A stretch of 64,000 bases of DNA from Cognatiyoonia sp965661665 (GTDB taxonomy: Bacteria; Pseudomonadota; Alphaproteobacteria; Rhodobacterales; Rhodobacteraceae), in NCBI RefSeq assembly GCF_965661665.1, contig NZ_CBFIEO010000015.1:1-64000 (forward strand), written 5' to 3'. Position 1 is the first letter of the stretch, and each line of letters begins with the position of its first letter. Of this stretch, positions 8,248 through 18,129 are shown piece after piece. A program made the translations under genes and the position numbers. The notes beneath the pieces are model-generated. The model had not been told where the DNA came from. It ran no database searches and saw nothing but the letters and a program-made list of their open reading frames with translations.

Positions 8248-8904
8248 ATGCGTCGGATGCTGGTGGCAGAGGGTTTGGGCACCTGCCTGCTTTTGATCGG
8301 CGTTGTTGGCTCCGGTATTATGGGGTCGGCTTTGGCAGACGGCAACGTCGCAATCACACTCCTCGCCAATGCCATTGCGACCGGCTGCATCCTCTACGCC
8401 ATCATCACCACACTTGGCCCAATTTCCGGCGCGCATTTCAACCCAGTCGTCACGCTTTACTTCTGGCTCCGGCGTGAGACGGACACCGCTGTCGCGCTGG
8501 GCTACATACCAGTCCAAATTGCTGGCGGGATCGTTGGCGTCTGGCTCATCCATCTGATGTTTGACCTGCCCATTTGGCAGTTCGGTGGAACCACCCGAAG
8601 TGGCCTTGGCCAATGGTTCGGCGAAGCTATCGCCACCTTTGGACTTCTATTTGTGATTGCTGGTGGCCTCCGCTCCAAACCCGATGCGGTGCCAACGCTC
8701 GTGGCTCTCTACATCACCGGCGCCTATTGGTTCACTCCTTCCACCAGCTTTGCCAATCCCGCCGTCACCATCGCCCGCGTCTTCAGCGATACCTTCGCAG
8801 GCATTGCGCCAACCGACGCCCCCATGTTCATCCTCATGCAGGTGATCGGCCTCGGGGGCGCGCTTGCACTATTCCCCTGGCTTTTTCCGAAATCAGGTGA
8901 GTGA
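8248..8904 (+). CDS. Aquaporin/glycerol facilitator (MIP family)
   Basis: A membrane channel of 218 residues with six hydrophobic segments and the two pore half-helices of the family. SGAHFNPVV near residue 62 carries NPV in place of the usual NPA, and SFANPAVT near residue 169 carries the second NPA. Proteins with a variant first motif occur in the arsenite/water-conducting AqpS group and in other bacterial MIP proteins, so water, glycerol or metalloid passage are all possible. No arsenic genes are nearby. The start abuts the small lipoprotein stop and the end overlaps the convergent regulator by 12 bases. Confidence 0.85.
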   Translation: MRRMLVAEGLGTCLLLIGVVGSGIMGSALADGNVAITLLANAIATGCILYAIITTLGPISGAHFNPVVTLYFWLRRETDTAVALGYIPVQIAGGIVGVWLIHLMFDLPIWQFGGTTRSGLGQWFGEAIATFGLLFVIAGGLRSKPDAVPTLVALYITGAYWFTPSTSFANPAVTIARVFSDTFAGIAPTDAPMFILMQVIGLGGALALFPWLFPKSGE

Positions 8905-9516
8905 CGTCATCCAAAGGATCGTCGCATCGTCCTGACTGATGGAGATGACGTTGTGCCCCATCGTGGCATCGTAATACGCACTGTCCCCACGGCGTAACTC
9001 CAGCGGCTCATAGAACTCCGTATAAAGCCGCACAACGCCGGTCAGCACGTAAAGGAATTCTTCCCCATCGTGCCGGATCCAGCCGTCAAACTCGGACATA
9101 TCCCGCACCCGAATGCGTGACCGATAGGGCAGCATCTTCTTGCGGGTCAAACCATCTGCCAAAAGCTCATGCTCATAGGTGGTGGTCATCTGAACTGTGG
9201 TTTCGTCCGACTTCGTCACACTCAACCGCCCATTCACCTGATCGCCAGACGGCGGTGTGAAAAGCTGCGGAACAGAGATTTCTAAACCTACGGCCACCTT
9301 CTTCAAAGCGTCATACGTCGGCGACATTTGCCCATTCTCAATCTTGGACAGGGTTGAGCGTGCCAAACCAGCCTGCTTTGCGGCCTGTTCCAGCGTCCAA
9401 TTCTTAGCCTTGCGCAACTCTCGCACGCGCAGACCAAGATCAAGCGGCTCGGCTTTCTCTATCTCCCCATTATCACGGGCGACGCGGACGATGGCGGTGG
9501 GATCATTCTTGGACAT
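8893..9516 (-). CDS. XRE-family regulator with C-terminal cupin
   Basis: A 207-residue DNA-binding protein. Residues about 28-80 form a helix-turn-helix of the XRE type (VRELRKAKNWTLEQAAKQAG, then STLSKIENG). Residues about 125-205 form a single cupin barrel (HDGEEFLYVLTGVVRLY and LRRGDSAYYDA). Such XRE-cupin regulators commonly sense small metabolites for amino acid, acid or polyamine use. Start ATG 9516 gives the usual family length; the frame continues upstream but crosses the divergent ligase promoter. It lies back to back with the acyl-CoA ligase operon and may control it. Confidence 0.82.
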   Translation of the reverse strand: MSKNDPTAIVRVARDNGEIEKAEPLDLGLRVRELRKAKNWTLEQAAKQAGLARSTLSKIENGQMSPTYDALKKVAVGLEISVPQLFTPPSGDQVNGRLSVTKSDETTVQMTTTYEHELLADGLTRKKMLPYRSRIRVRDMSEFDGWIRHDGEEFLYVLTGVVRLYTEFYEPLELRRGDSAYYDATMGHNVISISQDDATILWMTSLT

Positions 9517-9580
9517 ACGCTCGTATAACCAAGCCAAGCCTGCGCTTGCAACCCAACGAGGCCGCAGATACCGATGGGCC

Positions 9581-11047
9581 ATGCACCTAGGACCTCCCCC
9601 AAAATCCTTTAACATGGCGCAGTATGTGCTCTCGGCCGATGTCGATCCGGAGAAACCCGCGTTGGAGATTGTGGGCGCCAATCCCATCCGCTTGACGTAC
9701 GGCGAACTCCGGCAGGCCGTTGAAACGTACGCCGCTCAGATTGCGGACCAAACGAGTGGACCAAGCGATCGCGTTCTGCTTCGCCTCGGCAATAAGCCTG
9801 ACTGCCCCATAAGCTACCTCGCGGCCATCGCCGTGGGCCGCATTCCGATCGTGACCTCAGCTAAACTGACGGCGGCGGAGGTGGAGCATATCGTCGATGT
9901 AACCCAGCCCGCACTCACCGTCTGCGACCCTGACCTCAACGCACCCAAAGGCATCCCAATCCTTCAGGAGACTGAAGCAACGTTCGAAGGCTACGAAATG
10001 GGCGATCCCAATCGCGGCGCATACATCGTTTTCACCTCCGGCACCTCCGGCAAGCAGATGCCTGTGTTGCACGCCCACCGCGCGATTTGGGCTCGGCGGA
10101 GCATGTTTGACGGCTGGACTGGCCTGACTGCCGGCGATCGTTTTATGCACGCAGGTGCCTTTAATTGGACCTATACAATGGGCACCGGCCTGATGGATCC
10201 GTGGACCCTTGGCGCGACAGCCCTCATCCCCGCCGATGGCACCCCGACGTCCGACCTGCCAAACCTGATGGCCGAGGGGCAAGCTACCATCTTCGCCGCC
10301 AGCCCTGGCGTATATCGCCGCCTCAGCCGCACAACGTTTCCAGCGGCCCCGCACCTTCGCTACGGCCTCTCCGCAGGTGAAAAACTCCCCAAAGAAACGA
10401 GACAGGCATGGGAACAGGCTACATACACGAAGGTTCACGAAGCCTACGGCATGTCCGAATGCTCAACCTTCATCTCCGGTTCAGCCCTCCATAACGCCCC
10501 CGAAGGCACGCTGGGCTTTGGGCAACCCGGCAGGCAGATCACTGTCCTGAACGTGGACCCCGGCACCCAGATCGGCGAAATCGCTGTCCACCGTGATGAT
10601 CTTGGCCTTATGCTCGGCTACTTCAATGCCCCCGATGCAACGGCCGCTAAGTTCGATGGCCCGTGGTTCCGTACAGGCGATCTCGCGCAGCAAACACCAG
10701 ACGGAGCGTTTCACTACAAAGGCCGCGCCAACGATATGATGAACGCAGGCGGGCACCGCGTAAGCCCGATAGAGGTGGAAGCCGCCCTCGCCCAATGTTC
10801 GGAAATCACAGAAGTGGCCTGCGCAGAAGTGCGGCTCAAATACGACCTTTCGCTGATTGCCGCCTTTTATGTCGCGCCAAACCTGATAGACGAGGACGAG
10901 ATCAAATCGGCTCTTGCAACCCGCCTTGCCGATTACAAAATCCCGCGTCTTTTCGTTCCGGTGTCTCAGCTGCCGCGTGGGAATAACAACAAGCTTCTGC
11001 GCCAGAAGCTCCGCCAAGATTGGGAGGCCGCACATGGTCAAGCTTGA
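9581..11047 (+). CDS. Acyl-CoA synthetase (AMP-forming, benzoate-CoA ligase-like)
   Basis: An adenylate-forming enzyme of 488 residues. Motifs in order: the phosphate loop IVFTSGTSGKQMPV near residue 149, YGMSECSTF near 288, RTGDLAQQTPDG near 365, KGRANDMMNAGGHRVSP near 381, and a C-terminal region RGNNNKLLRQKL with the catalytic Lys. The start at 9581 (MHLGPPPKSFN) is preferred over ATG 9614 because this N-terminal PPP..FN element is common in the benzoate-CoA ligase subgroup. The carboxylate substrate cannot be read from sequence. The 3' end overlaps the DsbA-type gene by 14 bases, so the two are probably an operon with the MFS gene. Confidence 0.85.
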   Translation: MHLGPPPKSFNMAQYVLSADVDPEKPALEIVGANPIRLTYGELRQAVETYAAQIADQTSGPSDRVLLRLGNKPDCPISYLAAIAVGRIPIVTSAKLTAAEVEHIVDVTQPALTVCDPDLNAPKGIPILQETEATFEGYEMGDPNRGAYIVFTSGTSGKQMPVLHAHRAIWARRSMFDGWTGLTAGDRFMHAGAFNWTYTMGTGLMDPWTLGATALIPADGTPTSDLPNLMAEGQATIFAASPGVYRRLSRTTFPAAPHLRYGLSAGEKLPKETRQAWEQATYTKVHEAYGMSECSTFISGSALHNAPEGTLGFGQPGRQITVLNVDPGTQIGEIAVHRDDLGLMLGYFNAPDATAAKFDGPWFRTGDLAQQTPDGAFHYKGRANDMMNAGGHRVSPIEVEAALAQCSEITEVACAEVRLKYDLSLIAAFYVAPNLIDEDEIKSALATRLADYKIPRLFVPVSQLPRGNNNKLLRQKLRQDWEAAHGQA

Positions 11048-11678
11048 TATCATCTCCGATCCCGTCTGCCCGTGGTGCTACATTGGCAAATCCAACTTCG
11101 ACAAGGCGCTTGCCGACTTTCCGGATCATCCGTTTGAGATTCAATGGCACCCCTTCCAACTGAACCCCGACATGCCGCCCGAAGGTATGGACCGCCGTGA
11201 GTACCTTGAAGCAAAATTCGGCGGTAAGGAGGGTGTGATGCAAGCCTACGGCCCCGTCGTCACGCATGCGGAGAATGCAGGCGTCGAACTTAACCTCGAT
11301 AAGATCCAAAAGACGCCCAACACCATCGATGCCCATCGATTGATCCATTGGGCGGGGCTGGAGCAGCTGCAATTGCTCGTCGTCGACCTGCTCTTCAAAG
11401 CCTACTTCGTCGAAGGCTGCGACATCAGCGATCACGAGGTGTTGTCCGCCATCGCGGAAACCGCCGAAATGGACACCAGCATGGTCACCCGCCTGTTGAA
11501 AACCGACAGCGACATCGAAGATATCCGCGCCCGCGACGTGCACAGCCGCAAAATGGGCATCCAATCCGTCCCCACCTTCATCGTCGCCAACCAACACGCC
11601 GTCCCGGGGGCCCAACCGCCGGAAATGTGGGCGAAGGTAATCAAGGAAATTCAAGATCAGTTGGATCAGGCGGAGTGA
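11034..11678 (+). CDS. DsbA-family oxidoreductase (FrnE-like)
   Basis: A thioredoxin-fold protein of 214 residues with the active site CPWC in ISDPVCPWCYIGK at residues 8-20. It also has the conserved cis-Pro region QSVPTFIVANQHAVPGAQPP near residue 180. No signal peptide is present, so it is probably cytoplasmic like the FrnE/2-hydroxychromene-2-carboxylate isomerase-like group. It is sandwiched between the acyl-CoA ligase (14-base overlap) and the MFS gene (GTGA overlap). A role in oxidative stress or in a CoA-dependent catabolic route are both possible. Confidence 0.85.
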   Translation: MVKLDIISDPVCPWCYIGKSNFDKALADFPDHPFEIQWHPFQLNPDMPPEGMDRREYLEAKFGGKEGVMQAYGPVVTHAENAGVELNLDKIQKTPNTIDAHRLIHWAGLEQLQLLVVDLLFKAYFVEGCDISDHEVLSAIAETAEMDTSMVTRLLKTDSDIEDIRARDVHSRKMGIQSVPTFIVANQHAVPGAQPPEMWAKVIKEIQDQLDQAE

Positions 11679-12880
11679 CCCAACCAAGCCAAAGACTAAG
11701 CCAAGGCGAATTCATTGCGCTCATGGCCATGCTCACCGCCACGGTCGCGTTCTCCATTGATGCGATGTTGCCCGCGCTGCCTGAGATTGGCGAAGAACTC
11801 AGCCCTGTCGCGCTCAACAACGCGCAACTGATCCTCTCAGTCTTTATCCTTGGCATGGGCCTTGGCACGTTTTTTACTGGTCCCTTGTCGGACTCCTTCG
11901 GGCGCAAGATTGTGATGATCGGCGGCGCGCTGATCTATTCCGCCGCTGCACTCTGGGCCTATGTCGCGCAAAGCCTTGAAGGGGTGCTGTTCGCGCGCCT
12001 GATCCAAGGCATCGGCGCGGCAGGCCCGCGCGTGGTCGCCATGGCGATGATCCGTGACCTCTATGGCGGGCGGAACATGGCGCGGATTACGTCCTTTGTG
12101 CTGCTGATCTTTTCGCTCGTCCCCGCCCTCGCCCCGACGCTGGGCTATGTCATTATCGCGGGCTTTGGCTGGCGGGCGATCTTCCTTAGCTTTCTTGTCT
12201 TCTCTGCCGTTACCACCCTCTGGCTCTGGCGCCGCCAGCCAGAGACACTGACGGCCGAGGACCGCCGTCCGCTGAACCCGACCAAACTCTGGGAAGCCAC
12301 GAAAGAGGTTTTCGCAACCGAAACAACACGCCTGTCGATCATCGTGCAGACGCTGGGGTTCGGTATCCTCTTCTCAAGCTTGTCCTCGATCCAGCAGATT
12401 TTCGACGTGGGCTTTGGGCGTGGCGACCATTTTCACCTATGGTTCGGCAGCATCGCGGTCATCGCGGCCAGTTCATCGCTGCTGAACGCGCGAATCGTGG
12501 GCAGCTACGGGATGCGCGCGATCATACGCCGTTCGTTTCAAGCAATGGTGCTGATCGCTGTCGTCATGCTGATCATGCAATTCTTAGGCAGTGAGACGGT
12601 CCGCTTCTGGTCGTTCTACATCTTCATCTTGGGATGCTTCTTCAATGCTGGACTCACACTTGGCAATCTCAATGCCCTAGCGATGGAGCCTTTGCCCCAC
12701 ATCGCGGGCCTCGCCGCAACCGCTGTCGCCGCCATTGGCACCGTCGGCTCCGTCCTCATCGCGATCCCTGTGGGCCTCGCCTTCAACGGCACACCAATCC
12801 CCTTAGGCTTCGCGGTTGTCATCCTAGCCACGCTTGCCTTTGCTATCACGAACAAGATCAAGCGACCGGGCGAAGATTAA
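11675..12880 (+). CDS. MFS drug-efflux transporter (Bcr/CflA-like)
   Basis: A protein of 401 residues with about 12 hydrophobic segments. The N-terminal half shows SIDAMLPALPEIG and the loop motif GPLSDSFGRKIV, then LFARLIQGIGAAGPRV, all usual for DHA1-type drug:proton antiporters of the Bcr/CflA branch. The GTG start overlaps the stop of the preceding gene (GTGA) and has GGCGGA just upstream. The end overlaps the convergent mfd gene by 4 bases. Substrate unknown. Confidence 0.85.
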   Translation: MTQPSQRLSQGEFIALMAMLTATVAFSIDAMLPALPEIGEELSPVALNNAQLILSVFILGMGLGTFFTGPLSDSFGRKIVMIGGALIYSAAALWAYVAQSLEGVLFARLIQGIGAAGPRVVAMAMIRDLYGGRNMARITSFVLLIFSLVPALAPTLGYVIIAGFGWRAIFLSFLVFSAVTTLWLWRRQPETLTAEDRRPLNPTKLWEATKEVFATETTRLSIIVQTLGFGILFSSLSSIQQIFDVGFGRGDHFHLWFGSIAVIAASSSLLNARIVGSYGMRAIIRRSFQAMVLIAVVMLIMQFLGSETVRFWSFYIFILGCFFNAGLTLGNLNALAMEPLPHIAGLAATAVAAIGTVGSVLIAIPVGLAFNGTPIPLGFAVVILATLAFAITNKIKRPGED

Positions 12881-15800
12881 CCGGCCTTCCGCTTTCGCTC
12901 ATCCGCCAACTTTTGGGCGAGATCGCGAGCGATGTTGAACGCGCCTTGGATTTTGTCCTTTTCCTTGGTCCAATCCCGTTTCACGACGATTTTGTTGTCC
13001 TTGATCTTTGCCAAACCGCGTTGATCGTTGATGAATTCGACCAACCCCTGCGGGCTTGCGAACTTATCGTTGTGAAATTGGATTGTCGCGCCTTTCGGCC
13101 CTGCGTCGAGCTTGGCAATTCCCGCTTTCTTGCACATCGCCTTGATCCGTACGACCAGCATGAGGGAGTTCACTTCCTTCGGCAGTTTGCCAAAGCGGTC
13201 AATGAGTTCTGCCGCGAACCCTTCCAGCTCTACCTTGGTGCTGAGTTCTGATAAACGACGATAGAGGCCCAGACGGACATCCAGATCCGGGATGTAATCC
13301 TCTGGAATAAGTACAGGAATCCCAAGGTTGATATTGGGTGCCCATTGTCCGTCATCGACGATCCCGTCGGCGGAGCCTGACTTGATCGCGGCGATCTGCT
13401 CTTCCAGCATCTGTTGGTAAAGCTCGTAGCCTACCTCTTTCATCTGGCCGGACTGCTCTTCGCCCAGAAGATTGCCTGCCCCGCGAATGTCGAGGTCTTG
13501 GGAGGCCAGCGTGAACCCTGCCCCCAATTTGTCGAGCGACCCCAACACCCGCAATCGTTTCTGCGCAGTGTCCGTCAATCGTTGGCGTGGCTTCGTGGTC
13601 AGATAGGCATAGGCACGGGTTTTAGACCGGCCAACACGGCCCCTGATCTGATAAAGCTGCGCCAAGCCGAACATATCTGCCGCCCAGATGATCATAGTAT
13701 TCGCCGTTGGAATGTCGAGGCCGGATTCTACAATCGTGGTCGCCAGCAAAACGTCGTACTTGCCGTCGTAGAAAGCGTTCATCCGATCATCCAACTCCCC
13801 CGCCGCCATCTGGCCGGTGGCGGTGATAAAGGACACTTCCGGCACCTGATCCCGCAGGAAGGCTTCCAGCTCTGGAATGTCGGAAATGCGCGGCACGACA
13901 AAGAACGACTGCCCCCCGCGATAGTGTTCGCGCAGCAGAGCCTCCCGAATTGTGACGGTGTCAAATTCACTGACATAAGTGCGGATCGCCAAGCGGTCGA
14001 TCGGCGGTGTGCCAATGATCGACAAGTCCCGCACGCCAGAGAGCGAGAGTTGCAACGTCCGTGGGATCGGCGTTGCAGTCAGGGTCAACACATGCACATC
14101 CGTGCGCATCTGTTTCAACCGCTCTTTATGCTGTACCCCGAAATGCTGCTCTTCATCGATGATCAGCAAGCCAAGGTTTTTGAACCGAATGTTCTTGGCC
14201 AAAAGCGCATGGGTGCCCACGACAACATCCAACGTGCCTTTCGCCATCCCTTCCCGCGTTGAATTCGCATCCTTCGGGGACACAAACCGCGACAGGGGCC
14301 TCACGTTCACGGGGAACCCACGGAACCGTTCCGCAAAGTTCTTGTAGTGCTGTCGCGCTAGGAGGGTCGTCGGCGCAATGATCGCCACCTGGACGCCGGT
14401 CAATGCAGCGACAAAGGCCGCGCGGATGGCCACCTCCGTCTTGCCAAAGCCGACATCGCCGCAGATCAAGCGGTCCATCGGACGACCGGAGGACATGTCG
14501 TTCATCACATCCTCGATCGCCTGAAGCTGATCGTCGGTTTCCACATAAGGGAACCGCGCAAGGAACTGATCCCAAAGCCCGTCCATAGGCTCCATCACCG
14601 GCGCCGTGCGCAACTCCCGCTCTGCCGCGACACGGATCAGACGTTCTGCGATCTGACGGATGCGCTCTTTCAGCTTGGCTTTCTTGGCTTGCCATGCACC
14701 GCCACCTAGACGATCCAAAAGCCCCGTATCGTGACCGTACTTTGATAGCAGCTCGATATTCTCAACGGGCAGATAGAGCTTCGCCTGCTCTGCGTACTCT
14801 AGCAGTAAACACTCATGTGCGGCACCAAGGGCTGTCACCACCTCAAGCCCGACAAACCGCCCAACGCCGTGATCGACGTGAACCGCTAAATCACCGGGAG
14901 CGAGCGACGTGGCTTCCGTTAGGAAGTTCTTCGCCTGTCGCTTCCGCTTCGTCTGCCGGATCAGGCGGTCGCCCAAGACGTCCTGTTCTGAAATCACCGT
15001 CAGCCCAGGCGCTTCAAACCCCGCATCCAAGGCCCAGACCGCCAGATGCAAGCCCGCCTTTCCGATGCGAGAAAAGTCAGTGATGGGGATCGCCTCTGCG
15101 ATACCTTCATCCTCGATCAATCCCGTCAGGCGTTCGCGCGCGCCGTCAGAATAGCATGCAATCACAACTGGCCCATCCGCCAACCGCGCCTTCACATGAG
15201 AGGCCAAACTGCCGAACAGGCTGACCTGTTCTTGCTGGCGCTCTGGCGCAAAGTTCCGCCCCGGACGCCCGCCGGCATCCGTAACACCGGGCCCTGTTGC
15301 CTGAGGCAAAGGTGCAAACTGGATGACCCGCGCTTCGGTCAAGGCCGCATCCCACGCGGCATCATCCAAATAAAGCAGCTTCGGCGGTGCAGGCTTATAG
15401 ACCGTGTCCATCCGCGACTTTTGCTCAAGTGCGTGTATGCGCGTGCCGTATTGATCTTCGATCGCCTCCCAGCGGGCCAACCGGCTTGGATCAACCTGAT
15501 AGTCAAGGCTGACCGTCACACCTGGCAAGTAGTCAAAGAGCGTCTCCAGATCGTCTTGAAAGAAACTCAGCCAATGTTCCACACCTGCATGCTTCCGACC
15601 CGCTGACACTGCTTCATAAAGCGGATCGTCCGTACCAGCCGCGCCAAACTCGATGCGATAGTTCTGCCGAAACCGCGTGATCGCTGCCTCATCGAGAACA
15701 ACCTCGGACACGGGCGCCAGTTCGATCTCGGTCAGTTTTTCGGTGGTGCGCTGCGTAACGGGATCAAACCGCCGCGCGCCATCCAACACGTCACCGAAAA

Positions 15801-16329
15801 GGTCCAACCTTATGGGCCCTGTCTGGCCTGGCGGGAAGATATCAATGATCCCACCCCGAACAGCGTAATCCCCCGGCTCCATCACCGTAGGGCTTTGCGT
15901 AAAACCCATCCGCACAAGGAAGGACTTCAACCCATCCTCATCCATGCGCTTGCCAACCGTGGCGGAAAACGCGGCCTCTTTAAGCAAGGACCGCGGTGGC
16001 ACCTTCTGCGTCGCAGCGTTCACCGTGGTCAGCAGGATGTATTGATGCGGCATCCCATGCACCAATCCGGCCAGGGTGGCCATCCGCGCCGCCGACACAT
16101 CCGCGTTAGGCGACACACGGTCGTAAGGCAAACAATCCCACGCCGGAAACACGACAACAGGCACATCCGGCGCAAGGAACGCCAAAGCAGCCTGCATCGC
16201 TGCCAACCGCTTATCATCGCGGGCGACATGGCACACCGGCCCGCCGCTTTTGCCCATCTCTTCCAAGATGACTTGCGCATCAAAGCCTTCCGGCGCACCG
16301 CTAATGGTAGTTTTCTTCACTGCTGACAT
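12877..16329 (-). CDS. mfd: Transcription-repair coupling factor
   Basis: An ATP-driven translocase of 1150 residues, the normal Mfd size. It removes RNA polymerase stalled at DNA damage and recruits UvrA. In order: the N-terminal UvrB-like module (FPAWDCLPYDRVSPN near 82), the polymerase-interacting CarD-like module (LAPGDLAVHVDHGVGRFVG near 475), Walker A GDVGFGKTEV near 630, DEEQHFG near 733, TATPIPRT near 759, RGRVGRSKT near 903, and the C-terminal TRCF domain. The frame is intact. Its end overlaps the convergent MFS gene. Confidence 0.97.
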   Translation of the reverse strand: MSAVKKTTISGAPEGFDAQVILEEMGKSGGPVCHVARDDKRLAAMQAALAFLAPDVPVVVFPAWDCLPYDRVSPNADVSAARMATLAGLVHGMPHQYILLTTVNAATQKVPPRSLLKEAAFSATVGKRMDEDGLKSFLVRMGFTQSPTVMEPGDYAVRGGIIDIFPPGQTGPIRLDLFGDVLDGARRFDPVTQRTTEKLTEIELAPVSEVVLDEAAITRFRQNYRIEFGAAGTDDPLYEAVSAGRKHAGVEHWLSFFQDDLETLFDYLPGVTVSLDYQVDPSRLARWEAIEDQYGTRIHALEQKSRMDTVYKPAPPKLLYLDDAAWDAALTEARVIQFAPLPQATGPGVTDAGGRPGRNFAPERQQEQVSLFGSLASHVKARLADGPVVIACYSDGARERLTGLIEDEGIAEAIPITDFSRIGKAGLHLAVWALDAGFEAPGLTVISEQDVLGDRLIRQTKRKRQAKNFLTEATSLAPGDLAVHVDHGVGRFVGLEVVTALGAAHECLLLEYAEQAKLYLPVENIELLSKYGHDTGLLDRLGGGAWQAKKAKLKERIRQIAERLIRVAAERELRTAPVMEPMDGLWDQFLARFPYVETDDQLQAIEDVMNDMSSGRPMDRLICGDVGFGKTEVAIRAAFVAALTGVQVAIIAPTTLLARQHYKNFAERFRGFPVNVRPLSRFVSPKDANSTREGMAKGTLDVVVGTHALLAKNIRFKNLGLLIIDEEQHFGVQHKERLKQMRTDVHVLTLTATPIPRTLQLSLSGVRDLSIIGTPPIDRLAIRTYVSEFDTVTIREALLREHYRGGQSFFVVPRISDIPELEAFLRDQVPEVSFITATGQMAAGELDDRMNAFYDGKYDVLLATTIVESGLDIPTANTMIIWAADMFGLAQLYQIRGRVGRSKTRAYAYLTTKPRQRLTDTAQKRLRVLGSLDKLGAGFTLASQDLDIRGAGNLLGEEQSGQMKEVGYELYQQMLEEQIAAIKSGSADGIVDDGQWAPNINLGIPVLIPEDYIPDLDVRLGLYRRLSELSTKVELEGFAAELIDRFGKLPKEVNSLMLVVRIKAMCKKAGIAKLDAGPKGATIQFHNDKFASPQGLVEFINDQRGLAKIKDNKIVVKRDWTKEKDKIQGAFNIARDLAQKLADERKRKAG

Positions 16330-16365
16330 GCGACGCGACCTATGCGAGCCTGCGCAGGTGTCAAG

Positions 16366-16893
16366 TTAAAGAAACCTGACAACATCAAGGTTTTGGTACA
16401 TTCCAAACATCGCTGTGAAAAAGATCGCGATGATCCCGACGACCTGCGTCTTCAATCTGTGCCAAAACAGGGCGGAGATCAACTCTTTACCCTTCGGCTG
16501 CGCCTCATTCATCACATAAGCAGTGTGCATACTGATCCCAAGGACAAAGGACAGCGGCAGTGCGAGTAAGAAAATCGCCTGCGCCAGTTCAAACCAGTAA
16601 TAAAAGGCAATCAAGCCAAGCGCTGTCAGCAGGAAATAGATGAAACCAACCAAGAAGGCGCCGGCTGTTTGGTTTATATGCACCAAACGGTTCACGTTCA
16701 CCCGTGCGATATCCTCCAAATCACGCATCCCTTGCCCCGTTTCATCGCGGCGGGCACGCTGGATCAAGTCATTAGGCACGCCCAGCACAAAATGACTCAC
16801 AGACGACCATACGACCGCAACCGCCATCCAATACCAGATGGAGGAAAAGGATCGCAGTTCGATGACTTGAAAGAGAGCTGTGGTCCAGTCCAC
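16366..16893 (-). CDS. Conserved multi-spanning membrane protein
   Basis: A membrane protein of 175 residues with about four hydrophobic segments (for example IWYWMAVAVVWSSVSHFVLG, FLVGFIYFLLTALGLIAFYY, and a C-terminal VVGIIAIFFTAMFGMY). A GTG start at 16893 is preferred because VDWTTALFQVIELRSFS is the expected N-terminus and an AGGACC precedes it. Homologues in Rhodobacteraceae are, from memory, sometimes labelled as a component of the SufBCD complex; nothing in the sequence itself confirms this. Function should be treated as unknown. Confidence 0.7.
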   Translation of the reverse strand: MDWTTALFQVIELRSFSSIWYWMAVAVVWSSVSHFVLGVPNDLIQRARRDETGQGMRDLEDIARVNVNRLVHINQTAGAFLVGFIYFLLTALGLIAFYYWFELAQAIFLLALPLSFVLGISMHTAYVMNEAQPKGKELISALFWHRLKTQVVGIIAIFFTAMFGMYQNLDVVRFL

Positions 16894-17018
16894 CCGAGGG
16901 GTCCTACTGTGCGGTTCGTTGCGTTCGGCGGACACTAGCGTCAGCGCCGCCAATTGCCTAGCCTTGGCAAGCAGGAAAATCCGTGCGACCAACGCTTTGT
17001 GACCAGAAAGGCCCTAAT

Positions 17019-18017
17019 ATGAAACCGACCGTCGCCCCTTTTCCCTCCATGCGGTTCCGCCGGATGCGGCAATCGCCTGCACTCAGAGCCTTGTCAGGGC
17101 AAAACAGGCTGACGGTTGAGGATTTGATTTGGCCGATTTTCGTCATGGACGGCAAAGATGACGAAACACCAATCCCCTCCATGTCCGGTGTCACACGCAA
17201 AACCGTCGATCGCGCGGTCACTGCCGCGAAAGAGGCGCACACCTTGGGCATCCCTGCGATTTGCATCTTTCCTTACACCTCGATGGAGGCGCGGACCGAA
17301 GACTGCGCCATGGCGTGGAATCCCAACAATGTCAGCAACCGTGCGATCCGCGCGATCAAAGACGCAGTGCCCGATATTGCGATCATGACCGACATCGCGC
17401 TCGACCCCTATAACATCAACGGCCACGACGGCTTTGTCGACGACGGAGAGATCGTCAACGACCGCACGGTTGAAGCGCTGGTCAAAATGGCCATCGCTCA
17501 GGCTGAAGCTGGTGCCGATATCCTCGGCCCCTCTGACATGATGGATGGGCGCATCGGCGCGATCCGCTCGGCGCTCGAGTCCAATGGCCACCAAAACGTC
17601 ACCATTCTCAGCTACACCGCCAAATACGCCTCTAGCTTTTACGGCCCATTCCGTGATGCGGTTGGCGCAAGCTCTGCGCTCACAGGCGATAAAAACACCT
17701 ACCAAATGGACCCTGCCAATTCAGACGAAGCACTCCGCCTTGTGGAACGCGACCTGATGGAAGGCGCAGATATGGTGATGGTGAAACCTGGGATGCCATA
17801 CCTCGATATCTGTCGCCGCGTGAAAGACAGTTTTGGCGTACCGACCTACGCCTACCAAGTCAGCGGCGAATACGCGATGCTGATGGCCGCCGTACAAAAC
17901 GGCTGGCTCGATGGGGACAAAGTGATAGCTGAGAGTCTTTTGTGTTTTAAAAGAGCGGGTTGCGACGGCATCCTCACCTACTTTGCACCACGGGTGGCGA
18001 AAGCGCTGAATGGGTAA
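17019..18017 (+). CDS. hemB: Delta-aminolevulinic acid dehydratase (porphobilinogen synthase)
   Basis: An enzyme of 332 residues that condenses two 5-aminolevulinate molecules to porphobilinogen in the tetrapyrrole pathway. Recognisable parts are MRFRRMRQSPALRAL at the N-terminus, LGPSDMMDGRIGAIR near 167, the first Schiff-base Lys in SYTAKYASSFYGPFRD near 197, and the second in MVKPGMPYLDI near 252. YQVSGEYAML near 279 completes the family pattern. ATG 17019 gives the usual N-terminus. A perfect hairpin follows the gene. Confidence 0.96.
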   Translation: MKPTVAPFPSMRFRRMRQSPALRALSGQNRLTVEDLIWPIFVMDGKDDETPIPSMSGVTRKTVDRAVTAAKEAHTLGIPAICIFPYTSMEARTEDCAMAWNPNNVSNRAIRAIKDAVPDIAIMTDIALDPYNINGHDGFVDDGEIVNDRTVEALVKMAIAQAEAGADILGPSDMMDGRIGAIRSALESNGHQNVTILSYTAKYASSFYGPFRDAVGASSALTGDKNTYQMDPANSDEALRLVERDLMEGADMVMVKPGMPYLDICRRVKDSFGVPTYAYQVSGEYAMLMAAVQNGWLDGDKVIAESLLCFKRAGCDGILTYFAPRVAKALNG

Positions 18018-18053
18018 CGCCGCAAAATCGACTACCACCACATCTTGCGCGTG

Positions 18054-18072
18054 ACAGTGCCGACGGCACTGT
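18054..18072. other. Perfect 8-bp hairpin between hemB and SYLF gene
   Basis: ACAGTGCC and GGCACTGT flank a 3-base loop. On the plus strand it is followed by TTATAAAG, not a solid T-run, so it is either a weak hemB terminator or an operator for the gene starting at 18130. Confidence 0.5.
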
Positions 18073-18129
18073 TTATAAAGTTGCTAAGAGGGCAAAAGCC
18101 CCAATATCGGCAGTATAAGGCATATTCAG